Source: Methanoculleus formosensis
GTDB taxonomy: Archaea > Halobacteriota > Methanomicrobia > Methanomicrobiales > Methanoculleaceae
Assembly (NCBI RefSeq): GCF_025384765.1
Contig: NZ_VHLL01000001.1
Span: forward strand, 62,001 to 126,000
DNA: 64,000 nucleotides
Reading direction: 5' to 3'
The position numbers were made by a program, and so were the translations under genes. Shown here one piece after another: positions 34,207 through 43,170 of this stretch. Numbering within the stretch: the stretch's first letter is position 1; each line of letters begins with the position of its first letter. The notes below the pieces were generated by a model. The model was not told the DNA's origin. It ran no database searches and saw only the letters and a list, made by a program, of their open reading frames with translations.

Positions 34207-34388
34207 GAAAGAGCCTGATGGAGATACTCTGCTGTCCGGTCTGCAAGGGCGACCTCGAACTGATCGTGGTCGAAGAGAGCGGTGAGGAGGTGCTGGAAGG
34301 CACCCTCCGGTGCGCGGCGTGCCGCGTCGACTACCCTGTCAGCGAGGGCATCCCGAACCTCCTCCCAGAGACCGCCTGTGAGGACTGA
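34203..34388 (+). CDS. Trm112-family zinc-ribbon protein
   Basis: The 61-residue protein has LCCPVCKGDLEL and LRCAACRVDYPVSEGIPNLLPE, two cysteine pairs that bind zinc in the Trm112 fold. Archaeal Trm112 stabilises and activates several methyltransferases acting on tRNA, rRNA and release factor. The ATG overlaps the purA stop (ATGA), so both are translated together. Confidence 0.9.
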   Translation: MRKSLMEILCCPVCKGDLELIVVEESGEEVLEGTLRCAACRVDYPVSEGIPNLLPETACED

Positions 34389-34396
34389 TCGCGCCG

Positions 34397-34921
34397 ATGA
34401 CGGAGATCTTTCTCAACCGCCGGGGAATCAACTCCATCGAGGTTCCGGACGAGGTTGAGGTAGAGCCGGGGAGCGACCTCCTCCTCCGGATCGTCAACCT
34501 CGGATCGCCGCTGCATATCACCCTCGCCTCCCAGAACTCCTCGGCCTTCACCGGTTTCTTCCACGAGAACCTCTACGTAAACGGGCCCGAGGAGTTTATC
34601 ATCCCCATCCGGGAGAACGTCTACCCCGGCACCTTCACCGTGGAGGTCATCGCCGGATATGGCGCCCGGAAGGCGGAGTTCCTGGTCGTTGTCAGGGAGC
34701 CGCCGGCCCCGGAGTGCGAGTGCGCCGAGGGCCCGGCAGCCCCCGCCCCCACGCCGAGGTCGCTACGGTGGGGTGCGTTCATCCCGGCCCTTCTCCTCAT
34801 CGCCGCCGCCCTGGTTCTCTACGGGCTATGGCTGGCCTACCGGGTGGATCTCTTGAACGCGGCTGCGTTCGCGGCGCTCCTCCTCGGGGTCATCCTCGCA
34901 TGGTTGCGGCAGCGGTCGTAG
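34397..34921 (+). CDS. DUF7524-like membrane protein
   Basis: The 174-residue protein begins with a beta-rich domain (ITLASQNSSAFTGFFHENLYVNG, YPGTFTVEVIAGYG). A short Cys/Pro-rich linker and two C-terminal transmembrane helices (about 122-143 and 150-168) follow. The family is found in methanogens and haloarchaea and has no assigned function. The last 22 bases overlap the cobalamin synthesis gene, suggesting co-translation. Confidence 0.65.
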   Translation: MTEIFLNRRGINSIEVPDEVEVEPGSDLLLRIVNLGSPLHITLASQNSSAFTGFFHENLYVNGPEEFIIPIRENVYPGTFTVEVIAGYGARKAEFLVVVREPPAPECECAEGPAAPAPTPRSLRWGAFIPALLLIAAALVLYGLWLAYRVDLLNAAAFAALLLGVILAWLRQRS

Positions 34922-35820
34922 TCGCCGCGTCGCTGCTGGTGGACCGGCTGGTCGGCGACCCGCAGTCACGGTATCATCCGGTGGCGCTCCTCGGCCGCTT
35001 CATCGGGTGGTGGGGCGTCCCGGCACGGTATCCGGCCGGTCTTCAGCGGATCGCCGGGGTCGCCGGAGCCGTTCTGACCGTCGCGCTCTTTGCCGCACCG
35101 TTCGCTCTCGTTGAGTTCGCCGCACCGTGGTACCTCTACCTCCTCCTCGCGCCCTTCCTCCTCAAGGCCTGTCTCGCCTGGCGAGCGCTCGAGGAGCATA
35201 CCGCCGCGGTGGTGCGGGCGCTCGATGACGGCGGGATCGATGCGGGCCGGTCGGCGGCCGGGATGATGGTGAGCCGGGATACGGCGCACCTTGACCCCGA
35301 GCACGTCCTCTCGGCGGCCTACGAGTCGATGACCGAGAACCTGGTCGACAGCATCATCTCCCCGCTCTTCTACTTCGGGCTCTTCGGGCTTGTGGGCGCC
35401 GCAGCCTTCCGGGCAATCAACACCATGGATGCGATGCTCGGCTACCGCGACGAACGCGCCCGGATCGGGTGGCTTGCAGCCCGCGCCGACGACGTCGCAA
35501 ACTTCATCCCGGCGCGGCTGACCGGCCTTGTCCTCCTCGCCTACTTTGCGGCGAAGGGCCGGTTCGCCCCGGCCCGGGCGGCACTCCGGCGCGATGCGAA
35601 GAGGCGCCCCGGGTTCAACGGCGGGATACCGATGGCCGTCATCGCCGGCGGCGTCGGGATCCGGCTCGAAAAACCCGGCGTCTACACGATCGGAGACCCG
35701 GAACGGACGCTTGCGGAGGGGGGCGCCGATATCGTCCGGGCGGTTCGGGCGGCGACGGTCATCTTCGCCCTCACCGAGATCGCCGCACTATTTTTATTGG
35801 TCTCCATGAGCTATACATAG
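34900..35820 (+). CDS. cbiB: Adenosylcobinamide-phosphate synthase CbiB/CobD
   Basis: The 306-residue membrane enzyme attaches aminopropanol (or its phosphate) to adenosylcobyric acid in corrinoid synthesis. Typical stretches are [56 protein letters not shown] and [15 protein letters not shown]. About five hydrophobic segments are seen. Methanogens need corrinoids for methyltransferase Mtr. It overlaps the upstream DUF7524-like gene. Confidence 0.92.
   Translation: MVAAAVVVAASLLVDRLVGDPQSRYHPVALLGRFIGWWGVPARYPAGLQRIAGVAGAVLTVALFAAPFALVEFAAPWYLYLLLAPFLLKACLAWRALEEHTAAVVRALDDGGIDAGRSAAGMMVSRDTAHLDPEHVLSAAYESMTENLVDSIISPLFYFGLFGLVGAAAFRAINTMDAMLGYRDERARIGWLAARADDVANFIPARLTGLVLLAYFAAKGRFAPARAALRRDAKRRPGFNGGIPMAVIAGGVGIRLEKPGVYTIGDPERTLAEGGADIVRAVRAATVIFALTEIAALFLLVSMSYT
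35790..35798 (+). promoter_or_regulatory. TATA box of pdxS
   Basis: ATTTTTATT lies about 28-36 bases before the ATG at 35826, within the end of cbiB, and gives a leader of only about six bases. Confidence 0.5.
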
Positions 35821-35825
35821 AAGTA

Positions 35826-36722
35826 ATGAAACTCGAGGAACTGAGATTTGGCACCGAGCTGATCAAGCGCGGCTTTGCGTCGATGCAGAAGGGGGGCGTC
35901 ATCATGGACGTGGTCAACGCAGAGCAGGCGAAGCTTGCCGAAGAGGCCGGTGCTGTCGCCGTCATGGCGCTTGAGAGAGTCCCTGCCGATATCAGAGCGG
36001 CAGGGGGCGTGGCCCGCATGGCCGACCCGCAGAAGATCGTCGAGATCATCGATGCAGTCTCGATCCCGGTGATGGGGAAGGCCCGGATCGGCCATTTCGT
36101 CGAGGCGCAGATCCTGGAAGCCCTCGGCGTGGATATGGTCGACGAGAGCGAGGTGCTGACCCCGGCCGACGAGCAGTTCCATATCGATAAGGCGCAGTTC
36201 TCCGTGCCGTTCGTCTGCGGCGCCCGGAACCTCGGGGAGGCGCTGCGCCGGATCGACGAGGGTGCGGCGATGATCCGGACGAAGGGCGAGGCAGGGACCG
36301 GGAACGTCGTCGAGGCGGTCCGCCACATGCGGGCGATCATGGGCGGGATCCGGGCGCTCACCGGCCTCTCCAGCCAGGAGCTCGTCGACTGCGCCCGGGA
36401 TATCGAGGCGCCGGCAGCACTCGTCATCGAGTGCGCAGAGCGCGGCCGCCTTCCCGTGGTGAACTTCTCCGCGGGCGGGATCGCGACCCCCGCCGACGCG
36501 GCCCTGATGATGCAGCTCGGGGCGGACGGCGTCTTCGTCGGGTCGGGCATCTTCAAGTCCGCGAACCCCGAGGCGACCGCCCGGGCAATCGTCGAGGCGG
36601 TGAACCACTACGACGACCCGAAGGTCATCGCAGAGGTGAGCAAGGGTCTCGGCGCGGCGATGAAGGGCCTCGACGTCCACCTGCTCCGGGAAGACGAGGT
36701 GTTGCAGACCCGTGGGCGTTAA
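35826..36722 (+). CDS. pdxS: Pyridoxal 5'-phosphate synthase, synthase subunit PdxS
   Basis: The 298-residue TIM-barrel enzyme makes pyridoxal phosphate from ribose 5-phosphate, glyceraldehyde 3-phosphate and ammonia. Signature segments are [32 protein letters not shown], the lysine in MGKARIGH and the phosphate loop [18 protein letters not shown]. Length is normal. It overlaps pdxT by 11 bases, so the two subunits of the complex are translated together. Confidence 0.96.
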   Translation: MKLEELRFGTELIKRGFASMQKGGVIMDVVNAEQAKLAEEAGAVAVMALERVPADIRAAGGVARMADPQKIVEIIDAVSIPVMGKARIGHFVEAQILEALGVDMVDESEVLTPADEQFHIDKAQFSVPFVCGARNLGEALRRIDEGAAMIRTKGEAGTGNVVEAVRHMRAIMGGIRALTGLSSQELVDCARDIEAPAALVIECAERGRLPVVNFSAGGIATPADAALMMQLGADGVFVGSGIFKSANPEATARAIVEAVNHYDDPKVIAEVSKGLGAAMKGLDVHLLREDEVLQTRGR

Positions 36723-37290
36723 GGTCGGTGTTCTCGCGCTCCAGGGCGATGTCGCCGAGCATATTACGGCGTTCCGTGAGGCACTGACAGACCGGCCGGG
36801 CTCGTCGGTCGTCCCGGTCCGGCGCGTGGCGGACCTCGGGGACCTCGACGCGCTCGCGATACCGGGCGGCGAGTCCACCACCATTTCCCGCCTGATCGAG
36901 AAGAACGGGCTTTACGAGCCTATCGCGGGGTTCGAGGGCGGAATCTTCGCCACCTGCGCGGGGATGGTCCTCCTCGCGGACAGGGTAGACGACCCGCGGG
37001 TGCGGCCGCTCTCTCTCATCCCGATGCATGTGGCGCGGAACGCCTTCGGCCGGCAGGTCGACTCCCGCGAGGCAATGCTCGACGTCGCGGGCCTCGCCGA
37101 ACCCTTCCGGGCGGTCTTCATCCGGGCCCCGGCGGCGACGGAGGTCGGCCCCGGTGTCGAGGTGCTCGCCCGCATACCGGAAGGGATTGTTGCCGTCCGG
37201 CACGGCCGGAAAATGGCGTTCGCCTTCCACCCGGAGCTCGGCGGGGATCTCCGCCTGCACCGGATGTTCTTAGAAAACCTCAGGGTATAG
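36712..37290 (+). CDS. pdxT: Pyridoxal 5'-phosphate synthase, glutaminase subunit PdxT
   Basis: The 192-residue class I glutamine amidotransferase feeds ammonia to PdxS. It has [20 protein letters not shown], the nucleophile in GIFATCAGM and the His-Glu pair in FHPELGGD. The start is a GTG 11 bases inside pdxS. Confidence 0.95.
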   Translation: MGVKVGVLALQGDVAEHITAFREALTDRPGSSVVPVRRVADLGDLDALAIPGGESTTISRLIEKNGLYEPIAGFEGGIFATCAGMVLLADRVDDPRVRPLSLIPMHVARNAFGRQVDSREAMLDVAGLAEPFRAVFIRAPAATEVGPGVEVLARIPEGIVAVRHGRKMAFAFHPELGGDLRLHRMFLENLRV

Positions 37291-37301
37291 GCCCCCGGGG
37301 T

Positions 37302-37784
37302 TCACCCTTCTTTTCGACTTCCGGGTCGTATACAGTCTGTTGCGTCCGGACCGGGATGGATATCGTCAAACGATCCCGCCCCGCCGAAGGCGGCATCGAT
37401 CCAGGCCGCGATATCATCCCGCACCACCCGGAAGACGGTCAGCCGTTCCTCCTCGGTCCCGGTCGCGGCGGAAGGGTCGGGGAAACTTGCGTGGACCGTC
37501 GATTTTGCCCCGGGGAAGATCGGGCAGGCGATCTTTGCCGCGTCACATACCGTGACCACGACGTCCATCTCCTCCCCGATGAATCTGCCGAGGTCCCTGG
37601 ACCGCTGCCCGGAGATCTCGATCCCGAGCTCGGCCATCACGCGGACGGCGAGCGGATGGACCTCCGTCGCGACCGTGCCGGCGCTGAATGCCTCATACCG
37701 GCCGCCGTACCGCGCCCGCAGATACCCCTCGGCCATCTGTGAGCGGGCCGCGTTGTGCGTACAGATGAAGAGGACGCGGTTCAC
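37302..37784 (-). CDS. arsC: Arsenate reductase, thioredoxin/LMW-phosphatase type
   Basis: The 160-residue protein has the phosphatase-like loop [19 protein letters not shown] (CX5R) and the redox cysteines in [16 protein letters not shown], the layout of thioredoxin-coupled ArsC. It reduces arsenate to arsenite for export. A 25-residue tail follows the usual end. The GTG start overlaps the stop of the acr3 gene by four bases, and it is the last gene of the ars operon. A second homologue at 60752 lacks the first cysteine. Confidence 0.9.
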   Translation of the reverse strand: MNRVLFICTHNAARSQMAEGYLRARYGGRYEAFSAGTVATEVHPLAVRVMAELGIEISGQRSRDLGRFIGEEMDVVVTVCDAAKIACPIFPGAKSTVHASFPDPSAATGTEEERLTVFRVVRDDIAAWIDAAFGGAGSFDDIHPGPDATDCIRPGSRKEG

Positions 37785-38866
37785 ACGACCCCCTGGTCGA
37801 CGGCGCACTGTGCGGCCGGCTCATTCGCGTACCACCGCTTCTTGAGCCAGAGCGCGACGTTGACGAGCCCGATCAGGATCGGCACCTCGATGAGCGGGCC
37901 GATCACGGTGGCGAACGCGACCTGCGAGCCGATGCCGAAGACCGCAACAGCGACGGCGATGGCGAGTTCGAAGTTGTTCGACGCTGCTGTGAAGGCCAGG
38001 GTCGCCGAACGCGGGTAGTCGACGTTGAGCCGGTGGCTCATCCAGAACGCGACGAAGAACATCACTAGGAAGTAGATCAGGAGCGGGATCGCGACCCTGA
38101 CGACGTCGAGCGGGACCTGGATGATGTTCGCCCCCTGGGTCGAGAACATCACGATGATCGTGAAGAGCAGGGCGACGAGGGTCAGGGGCGAGATCCGCGG
38201 GATGAACCGGGTCTCATACCACTCCTTCGATCGTACCCGAAGCAGGATAAAGCGGGTCAGAAACCCGGCGATGAACGGGATGCCGAGGTAGATGAAGACC
38301 GAGGTCGCGATCTCGGCGATCGTGATGCTGATCGCGGTGCCGGTCCCGATCCCGAGGAGCGGCGGCAGAACCGTGATGAAAATGTACGCGTAGATCGAGT
38401 AGAAGAAGACCTGGAAGACGGAGTTTAAGCCCACCACCGCGGCACAGTAGTCGCAGCTCCCGCCGGCGAGGTCGTTCCAGACGATCACCATCGCAATACA
38501 GCGCGCGATCCCGATCAAAATCAGGCCGTACATCAACTCCGGCCGGTCGGCGAGGAAGAGGACCGCGAGAGCGAACATCAGCACGGGCCCGACGATCCAG
38601 TTCTGGAAGAGCGATACGCCCAGCACCTTCCGGTCGCGGAAGACGTTGCCGAGTTCCTCGTACCGGACCTTCGCGAGCGGGGGGTACATCATCACGATCA
38701 GGCCAATCGCGATCGGGATCGAGGTCGTGCCGACCGCAAAGCCGGTGATCGCCTGCGGGACCGAGGGGAAGAAGTACCCAATCCCGATCCCGATCGCCAT
38801 CGCGAGGAAGATCCAGAGAGTCAGGTAGCGATCAAGGAATGAGAGCCGTTTCATAGTTTCAGCCAT
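37781..38866 (-). CDS. acr3: ACR3-family arsenite efflux permease
   Basis: The 361-residue protein has ten hydrophobic segments. ACR3 hallmarks are present: [15 protein letters not shown] and [21 protein letters not shown], the latter carrying the essential cysteine region in the fourth helix, and [20 protein letters not shown]. It extrudes arsenite, and sometimes antimonite, using the proton gradient. GGAG precedes its ATG. A 44-codon ORF overlaps the start from upstream. Confidence 0.93.
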   Translation of the reverse strand: MAETMKRLSFLDRYLTLWIFLAMAIGIGIGYFFPSVPQAITGFAVGTTSIPIAIGLIVMMYPPLAKVRYEELGNVFRDRKVLGVSLFQNWIVGPVLMFALAVLFLADRPELMYGLILIGIARCIAMVIVWNDLAGGSCDYCAAVVGLNSVFQVFFYSIYAYIFITVLPPLLGIGTGTAISITIAEIATSVFIYLGIPFIAGFLTRFILLRVRSKEWYETRFIPRISPLTLVALLFTIIVMFSTQGANIIQVPLDVVRVAIPLLIYFLVMFFVAFWMSHRLNVDYPRSATLAFTAASNNFELAIAVAVAVFGIGSQVAFATVIGPLIEVPILIGLVNVALWLKKRWYANEPAAQCAVDQGVV

Positions 38867-38985
38867 GGTCGTTCTCCGTGGTGTCCGGGGGTGTGTCGGT
38901 CCCCGGTGCCGGTGAGCGTCAGTCCACCGGTTGGTATGGCCGCAAGCAGGATCAGGCAGCCACCAATCATCGTCTTTTGTTGCAT
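38851..38985 (-). CDS. Possible small secreted or membrane peptide in the ars operon
   Basis: A 44-codon ORF starts with [20 protein letters not shown], a short hydrophobic stretch that could be a signal or anchor, and ends inside the start of acr3. GAGGTGA lies just before its ATG, a good ribosome-binding site. It fills most of the gap between the P-type ATPase and acr3. It may be a real small protein or a leader that couples translation of acr3. No homologue was recognised. Confidence 0.35.
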   Translation of the reverse strand: MQQKTMIGGCLILLAAIPTGGLTLTGTGDRHTPGHHGERPWLKL

Positions 38986-39019
38986 CACGTCACCTCGAAC
39001 TCGGTCTGTGTAACTGCAA

Positions 39020-41776
39020 TCAGCGCCGGTTCACAGGGACCGCGGTCACGCCCGCCTTCTTCACCGCCGTCACGATATCGTCGACCGAGACAGCGGCCGG
39101 GTCGTAGGTGACCTTCAGCTGGTTCGTGATCCCATTCAGGGTGAAAGCGGTCACCCCCTTCAGGGCCTTCACCCGTCTCTCGACCATCTGCCCCTCACAG
39201 GCGCAACCGAGCCCTTCGAGCCGGAACGTCGCGGTCGCAGGACCGGACGATCCGGATCCGTTGCCGGGGATGGGGATTGGAGGCGGCACCTCGTCGGCAG
39301 GCTCTCCGCAACAACAGCAACCTTCTGTCTCGACGAGGGTTGGGGTCGGCAGATCCCGGTCAATCGACGTATCACCGCAGCAACATCCGGCCCCCGCGGG
39401 GGCTGTCGCCGTTGATGCCGCACCAACGTCCTCCGCACCGGAACAGCACGAACCTGTCGCCCCGGCGGCGACGGAGATCTGCGGCTCTCCGCACGAACAG
39501 CAACCGGCTCCGGCCGTTGAAGGAACGGGTAGCACATCGCCCGCAGGTGCGGCACAGGAACAGCAGCCGACAGCCGCCGTCGTCTGCGCTGCAGTCGGAA
39601 TGGCAGGAGCCTTTATCTGGGCAGCAGCGGGGCTCTCAGGTTCGGCGCCGCTCCGCCACGTCAGCAGACGCAGGGCGTTCAAGATCACGAAGACCGCGCT
39701 CCCCTCGTTCAGGAGCAGGCCCGTGACCAGCCCGAGGTAGCCGAGCAGGGCCGCGACGACCATGAACGCGACGTTGATCAGCGAGACGGCGATGTTCTGC
39801 CGGATCACGGTGACCGTCCGGTGCGAGAGTTCGCGCACATACGCGAGTTTCCCGAGGTCGTCGGACATCAGCACCACGTCGCCGGTCTCGATCGCGATGT
39901 CCGTGCCTGCCGCGCCCATCGCGATGCCGACGTCCGCGGCGGCCATGGCCGGTGCGTCGTTGATGCCGTCGCCGACCATGGCCACCGCACCATACTGCTC
40001 TTTCAACTGCCGCACCGCGTCGACCTTATCCGTCGGCAGGAGCTGCGCCCGGTATTCGTCCACACCGACACGCTGTGCAATGACCCGGGCACTCCGTTCG
40101 TTGTCCCCGGTCAGCATCACGGTCCGGACACCGGCGCGTCTTAGCCGCTGCAAGGCCTCGACAGCGCCGGGCCGCACTTCGTCGGCGATCGCGACCAGGC
40201 CGGCGAGCGTCCCGTCGCGGCTCACGAGGACCACGGTCCGGCCTTCACCCTCGTTCCGGGCAATCGTCTCCTCTGCGTGACCGATGTCGATGCCCTGTTC
40301 GAGCATGGCGCGGGGGCTGCCGATGCGGCATGCCCGGCCGTCCACCGTCGCCGCGACCCCGCGCCCGGCCGTCTCCTCGAACTGAACGGCCGGTCGACCC
40401 GAGAACGTCCCGCTTTCGCGGGCCTTCCTCACAATTGCGGCCGCGAGGGGGTGACCCGACCGCGACTCGATGCAGCCGGCGAGGTCGAGCAGTTCATCCC
40501 CGGTGAGATCGTCAAAGGTCACGACATCCGTGACCGCGGGCCGTCCGATGGTCAGGGTCCCGGTCTTGTCGAACGCGATCGCCTTCACCGTCTCGATGGT
40601 CTCAAGGTAGGTGCCGCCCTTGAAGACGGTTCCCTGCTTCGCAGCGTTCGCCATTGCGCCCACCACCGCGACGGGCACGGAGAGCGCAAGGCCGCAGGAG
40701 CACGAGACCACGAAGACGACGAGCCCGCGGTAGATGAACGGGTACCACTCGGCACCGAAGAAGAGCGGCGGCACGGTGGCGACCAGCACGCCGAGGACGA
40801 ACATGGCCGGTGTGTACCACTTGCCGAAGGAGTCCGAGAACCGCTGGTATGACGTCCGCTTCGCCTGCGCCTCCTCGACCGAGAGGATGATCCGGGAGAG
40901 CATCGTCTCGGACGCCGGTTTCGTGACCCGGACCTCGAGTGACCCGTTCTGGTTGATCGTCCCGGCGAAAACGTCCTCGCCGGGGCCGCGGTGCACGGGA
41001 ACCGGTTCTCCCGTGACCGCTGCCTGGTCGACATACGACGACCCCGCGACGACCGTGCCGTCGACCGGCACCCGCTCGCCCGGTCGGACGATCACGACTT
41101 CGCCGACGCCGATCGTCTCGACCGCACAGATGGTCTCGCGGCCGTTGCGCCGGACCAGCGCCTCCTTCGGCACGAGCGCCATGAGCGACCGGATCGCACC
41201 CCGGGCTTTATCCACGGCGTAGGACTCGAGGACGTCGCCAAGGGAGTAAACGATGATCAGGACCGCGGCCTCCCCCCAGAGGCCGAGCGCCATCGCGCCG
41301 ACCGAGCCGATCAGCATGAGCAGGTGGATCGTCGGCGTCAGGTTCTTGAGCGCGATCAGGGCCTTTCGTGCCGGATAGTAGACGCCGATGAGCACGGCGA
41401 GCAGGTAGAGCCCGTTCACGATGGTGAGCGACGTCCCGAAGTATCCCGCGACGAAGGCGATCACTGCGGTGAGGAAGCTCCCGTAGAGGGCGAGCTGTTG
41501 CGGCTCGCGCCACCAGGTGCTCTCCCGTCCCCCGCTCCGCACCTGCGAGGCGGTCATCCCCGTCTCAGCGACGGTGCGGATGATCTCCTGGACACTGATA
41601 ACCGTGGGATCGTAACTGATCCGGGCCTGGCCGGTGACCGGCGTGATCTCGTGGCCCCGGACGCCGGCGAGGGCATCCAGTTTTCGGGCGAGGAGGTCGG
41701 CGTTGCAGGTGCAGTCCATCCCCTGAATCTGCAGGGTAACCGTGTCGGTATCAGATGTTGGTGGAGGAGTGCTCAT
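39020..41776 (-). CDS. P1B-type metal(loid) ATPase with CxC motifs and Cys-cluster tail
   Basis: The 918-residue pump has an N-terminal HMA domain (12-75), a P-type core and a second HMA domain (848-912). The core shows TGEP (255-258), phosphorylated Asp403 in DKTGT, HP at 442-443 and GDGIND at 602-607. Both HMA domains have CxC (C22/C24 and C858/C860) instead of CxxC. The membrane motif is Cys359-Ser360-Cys361, without the usual CPx proline. The last helix has NEGS (690-693) where zinc pumps have a DxG motif. Residues 735-825 form a loose tail with clusters CCSC, CCSC, CC, CCC and CCCC. It lies between arsR and acr3, which suggests export of a thiol-loving ion such as As(III); this is an inference. 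GGGAG precedes the ATG. Confidence 0.9.
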   Translation of the reverse strand: MSTPPPTSDTDTVTLQIQGMDCTCNADLLARKLDALAGVRGHEITPVTGQARISYDPTVISVQEIIRTVAETGMTASQVRSGGRESTWWREPQQLALYGSFLTAVIAFVAGYFGTSLTIVNGLYLLAVLIGVYYPARKALIALKNLTPTIHLLMLIGSVGAMALGLWGEAAVLIIVYSLGDVLESYAVDKARGAIRSLMALVPKEALVRRNGRETICAVETIGVGEVVIVRPGERVPVDGTVVAGSSYVDQAAVTGEPVPVHRGPGEDVFAGTINQNGSLEVRVTKPASETMLSRIILSVEEAQAKRTSYQRFSDSFGKWYTPAMFVLGVLVATVPPLFFGAEWYPFIYRGLVVFVVSCSCGLALSVPVAVVGAMANAAKQGTVFKGGTYLETIETVKAIAFDKTGTLTIGRPAVTDVVTFDDLTGDELLDLAGCIESRSGHPLAAAIVRKARESGTFSGRPAVQFEETAGRGVAATVDGRACRIGSPRAMLEQGIDIGHAEETIARNEGEGRTVVLVSRDGTLAGLVAIADEVRPGAVEALQRLRRAGVRTVMLTGDNERSARVIAQRVGVDEYRAQLLPTDKVDAVRQLKEQYGAVAMVGDGINDAPAMAAADVGIAMGAAGTDIAIETGDVVLMSDDLGKLAYVRELSHRTVTVIRQNIAVSLINVAFMVVAALLGYLGLVTGLLLNEGSAVFVILNALRLLTWRSGAEPESPAAAQIKAPAIPTAAQTTAAVGCCSCAAPAGDVLPVPSTAGAGCCSCGEPQISVAAGATGSCCSGAEDVGAASTATAPAGAGCCCGDTSIDRDLPTPTLVETEGCCCCGEPADEVPPPIPIPGNGSGSSGPATATFRLEGLGCACEGQMVERRVKALKGVTAFTLNGITNQLKVTYDPAAVSVDDIVTAVKKAGVTAVPVNRR

Positions 41777-41839
41777 TTCGCTCCCTTCCCCCGGCGCGCA
41801 AACCCCGAACAGGAGATCGCTTCTTTGAATGCTATCACG

Positions 41840-42145
41840 CTATCGTTCGTCACGGTCACCCCCGCTACAGGAAATGGGTATTTCAATACTCTGAATGTCG
41901 AGGATCTTCAGGATCTGAACCGCCTGATCCGATCGGATCCTGTACCAGATGTTTACGCCGTCCCTCCGCGACTCCAGGATCCCGGCCTCTTCCAGGATCC
42001 TGAGGTGCTGCGAGACCGTCGGCTGCGCCTTTCCAACGGCCGGCACGAGGGTACATGCACATCGCTCGCCATCCATCAGGCACTGGACGATCTTTACTCG
42101 TGTCTCATCGGCGAGAGCTTTCAGCAGTTTTATCCTCCCTTGCAC
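41840..42145 (-). CDS. arsR: ArsR-family metalloregulator
   Basis: The 101-residue winged-helix repressor has LKALADETRVKIVQCL, the metalloid site ERCACTL (CxC in the position of the ELCVCDL site of E. coli ArsR) and the recognition helix region QPTVSQHLRILEEAGIL. It should release DNA on binding As(III) or Sb(III). The start is GTG at 42145, just inside a 30-base palindrome that probably is its operator. It begins the operon arsR - P-type ATPase - small ORF - acr3 - arsC. Confidence 0.92.
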   Translation of the reverse strand: MQGRIKLLKALADETRVKIVQCLMDGERCACTLVPAVGKAQPTVSQHLRILEEAGILESRRDGVNIWYRIRSDQAVQILKILDIQSIEIPISCSGGDRDER

Positions 42146-42150
42146 ACTCG

Positions 42151-42180
42151 CATATTGGTATATTCGAATATATGAATATG
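42151..42180. promoter_or_regulatory. ArsR operator and promoter palindrome
   Basis: CATATT and AATATG flank the perfect core TATATTCGAATATA, giving a 30-base dyad with two mismatched bases in each arm. It begins six bases before the arsR start, is AT-rich and contains TATA-like sequence, so repressor binding would block transcription. Confidence 0.75.
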
Positions 42181-42389
42181 ATCGCGCTGATCGGGATCCG
42201 GCGTCTCCTGAGTCGGGCCCGATCGGAGACGGGTGTGGGCCGCCGGTACTGAGGAAAACGTCCGCACTGAAGACGTCTGTAGAAGATAATCACATGCGGT
42301 GCAGAACGTCGTCCTCCGGCTCCGGAACCGGTGGTACGGCGGGGAGGCGACAGTGACTTGTCCCGCTACCACCAACGGAGGAGTACACC

Positions 42390-42794
42390 ATGAAGAAGGA
42401 ACTCGTCATCGAATGGAAGCACATCGGAAACGAGATCGAGAAGACCGCAGAAGAGTTTGAGGAGACCGGAATGACGCTTTCGGCCGTTCTCGCGGAGATC
42501 CGGATGCTCCTCGAGATGGAGGGGGTCAGCGTCCGGGTGGACGAGACCGTCCTCCCCGATGATGCCCCCGCAGGATCGGAGAGTCTCCTCTTCAACGGCA
42601 TCCCGGTCGAGGAACTCCTCGAAGGGGTCGAGGTGACCGCCACGTCCTGCTCCTGCGCATCCTGTGGATCCTGCGAGACCTGCGGGGAGGAGGAGGCGGA
42701 GTGCCGGACGCTCCGCTACAACGGCGAGGAGTACGAGGCGATCCCGCCGGAACTGATCGGACGGGCAGCCGCAAAAGCGCTTGAGATGGAGTGA
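42390..42794 (+). CDS. DUF2703 cysteine-rich protein
   Basis: The 134-residue product starts MKKELVIEWKHIG, with GGAGGAG nearby upstream. It carries the acidic helical region of DUF2703 and then a cysteine cluster (CSCASCGSCETC, about residues 87-98). The family has no known function, but the cluster could bind a soft metal or metalloid. It is divergent from arsR and forms a two-gene operon with the DGC protein, whose GTG lies five bases after its stop. Confidence 0.8.
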   Translation: MKKELVIEWKHIGNEIEKTAEEFEETGMTLSAVLAEIRMLLEMEGVSVRVDETVLPDDAPAGSESLLFNGIPVEELLEGVEVTATSCSCASCGSCETCGEEEAECRTLRYNGEEYEAIPPELIGRAAAKALEME

Positions 42795-42798
42795 GGCC

Positions 42799-43170
42799 GT
42801 GACGGAACCCGTCATCCTCGTCACCTGCTCCGGCCTCTCGAACACCGGGAAGCTGACCGGTCAGGCGGGGATGGTGGCCCGGCAGCGGTGCCCCGGATCC
42901 GTCGAGGCCTGTATCCCGGCACACCGCCTGCCGGCGTCGCTTTCCGGCCGAATCGTCGCACTGGACGGCTGCGAGGACGCCTGTGCGCTCAAAAAACTCC
43001 GGGAGAACAGGGTCGAGCCGGACCTGCACGTCGTCGCGACCGAATGCGGGGTCGTCAAGAACGGTATGGCGGAGCCCCGGTTCGCCGAGATCGAGCGGCT
43101 CGCGGGCGCGGTAATCGAGGCGATCCGGAGCGGGCAGCAGCCCGGGGTGCATCACCCTTCCGGGCCGTAG
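42799..43170 (+). CDS. DGC-domain putative zinc-binding protein
   Basis: The 123-residue protein has VTCSGLSNTGKLTGQAG, VEACIPAH and the family-naming LDGCEDACALK. Several cysteines are conserved in the DGC family, which is thought to bind zinc and is often found near metal or electron-transfer genes. The GTG at 42799 has GAGTGAGG just upstream. It follows the DUF2703 gene directly, and its end overlaps the convergent NTPase gene by 19 bases. Confidence 0.82.
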   Translation: MTEPVILVTCSGLSNTGKLTGQAGMVARQRCPGSVEACIPAHRLPASLSGRIVALDGCEDACALKKLRENRVEPDLHVVATECGVVKNGMAEPRFAEIERLAGAVIEAIRSGQQPGVHHPSGP

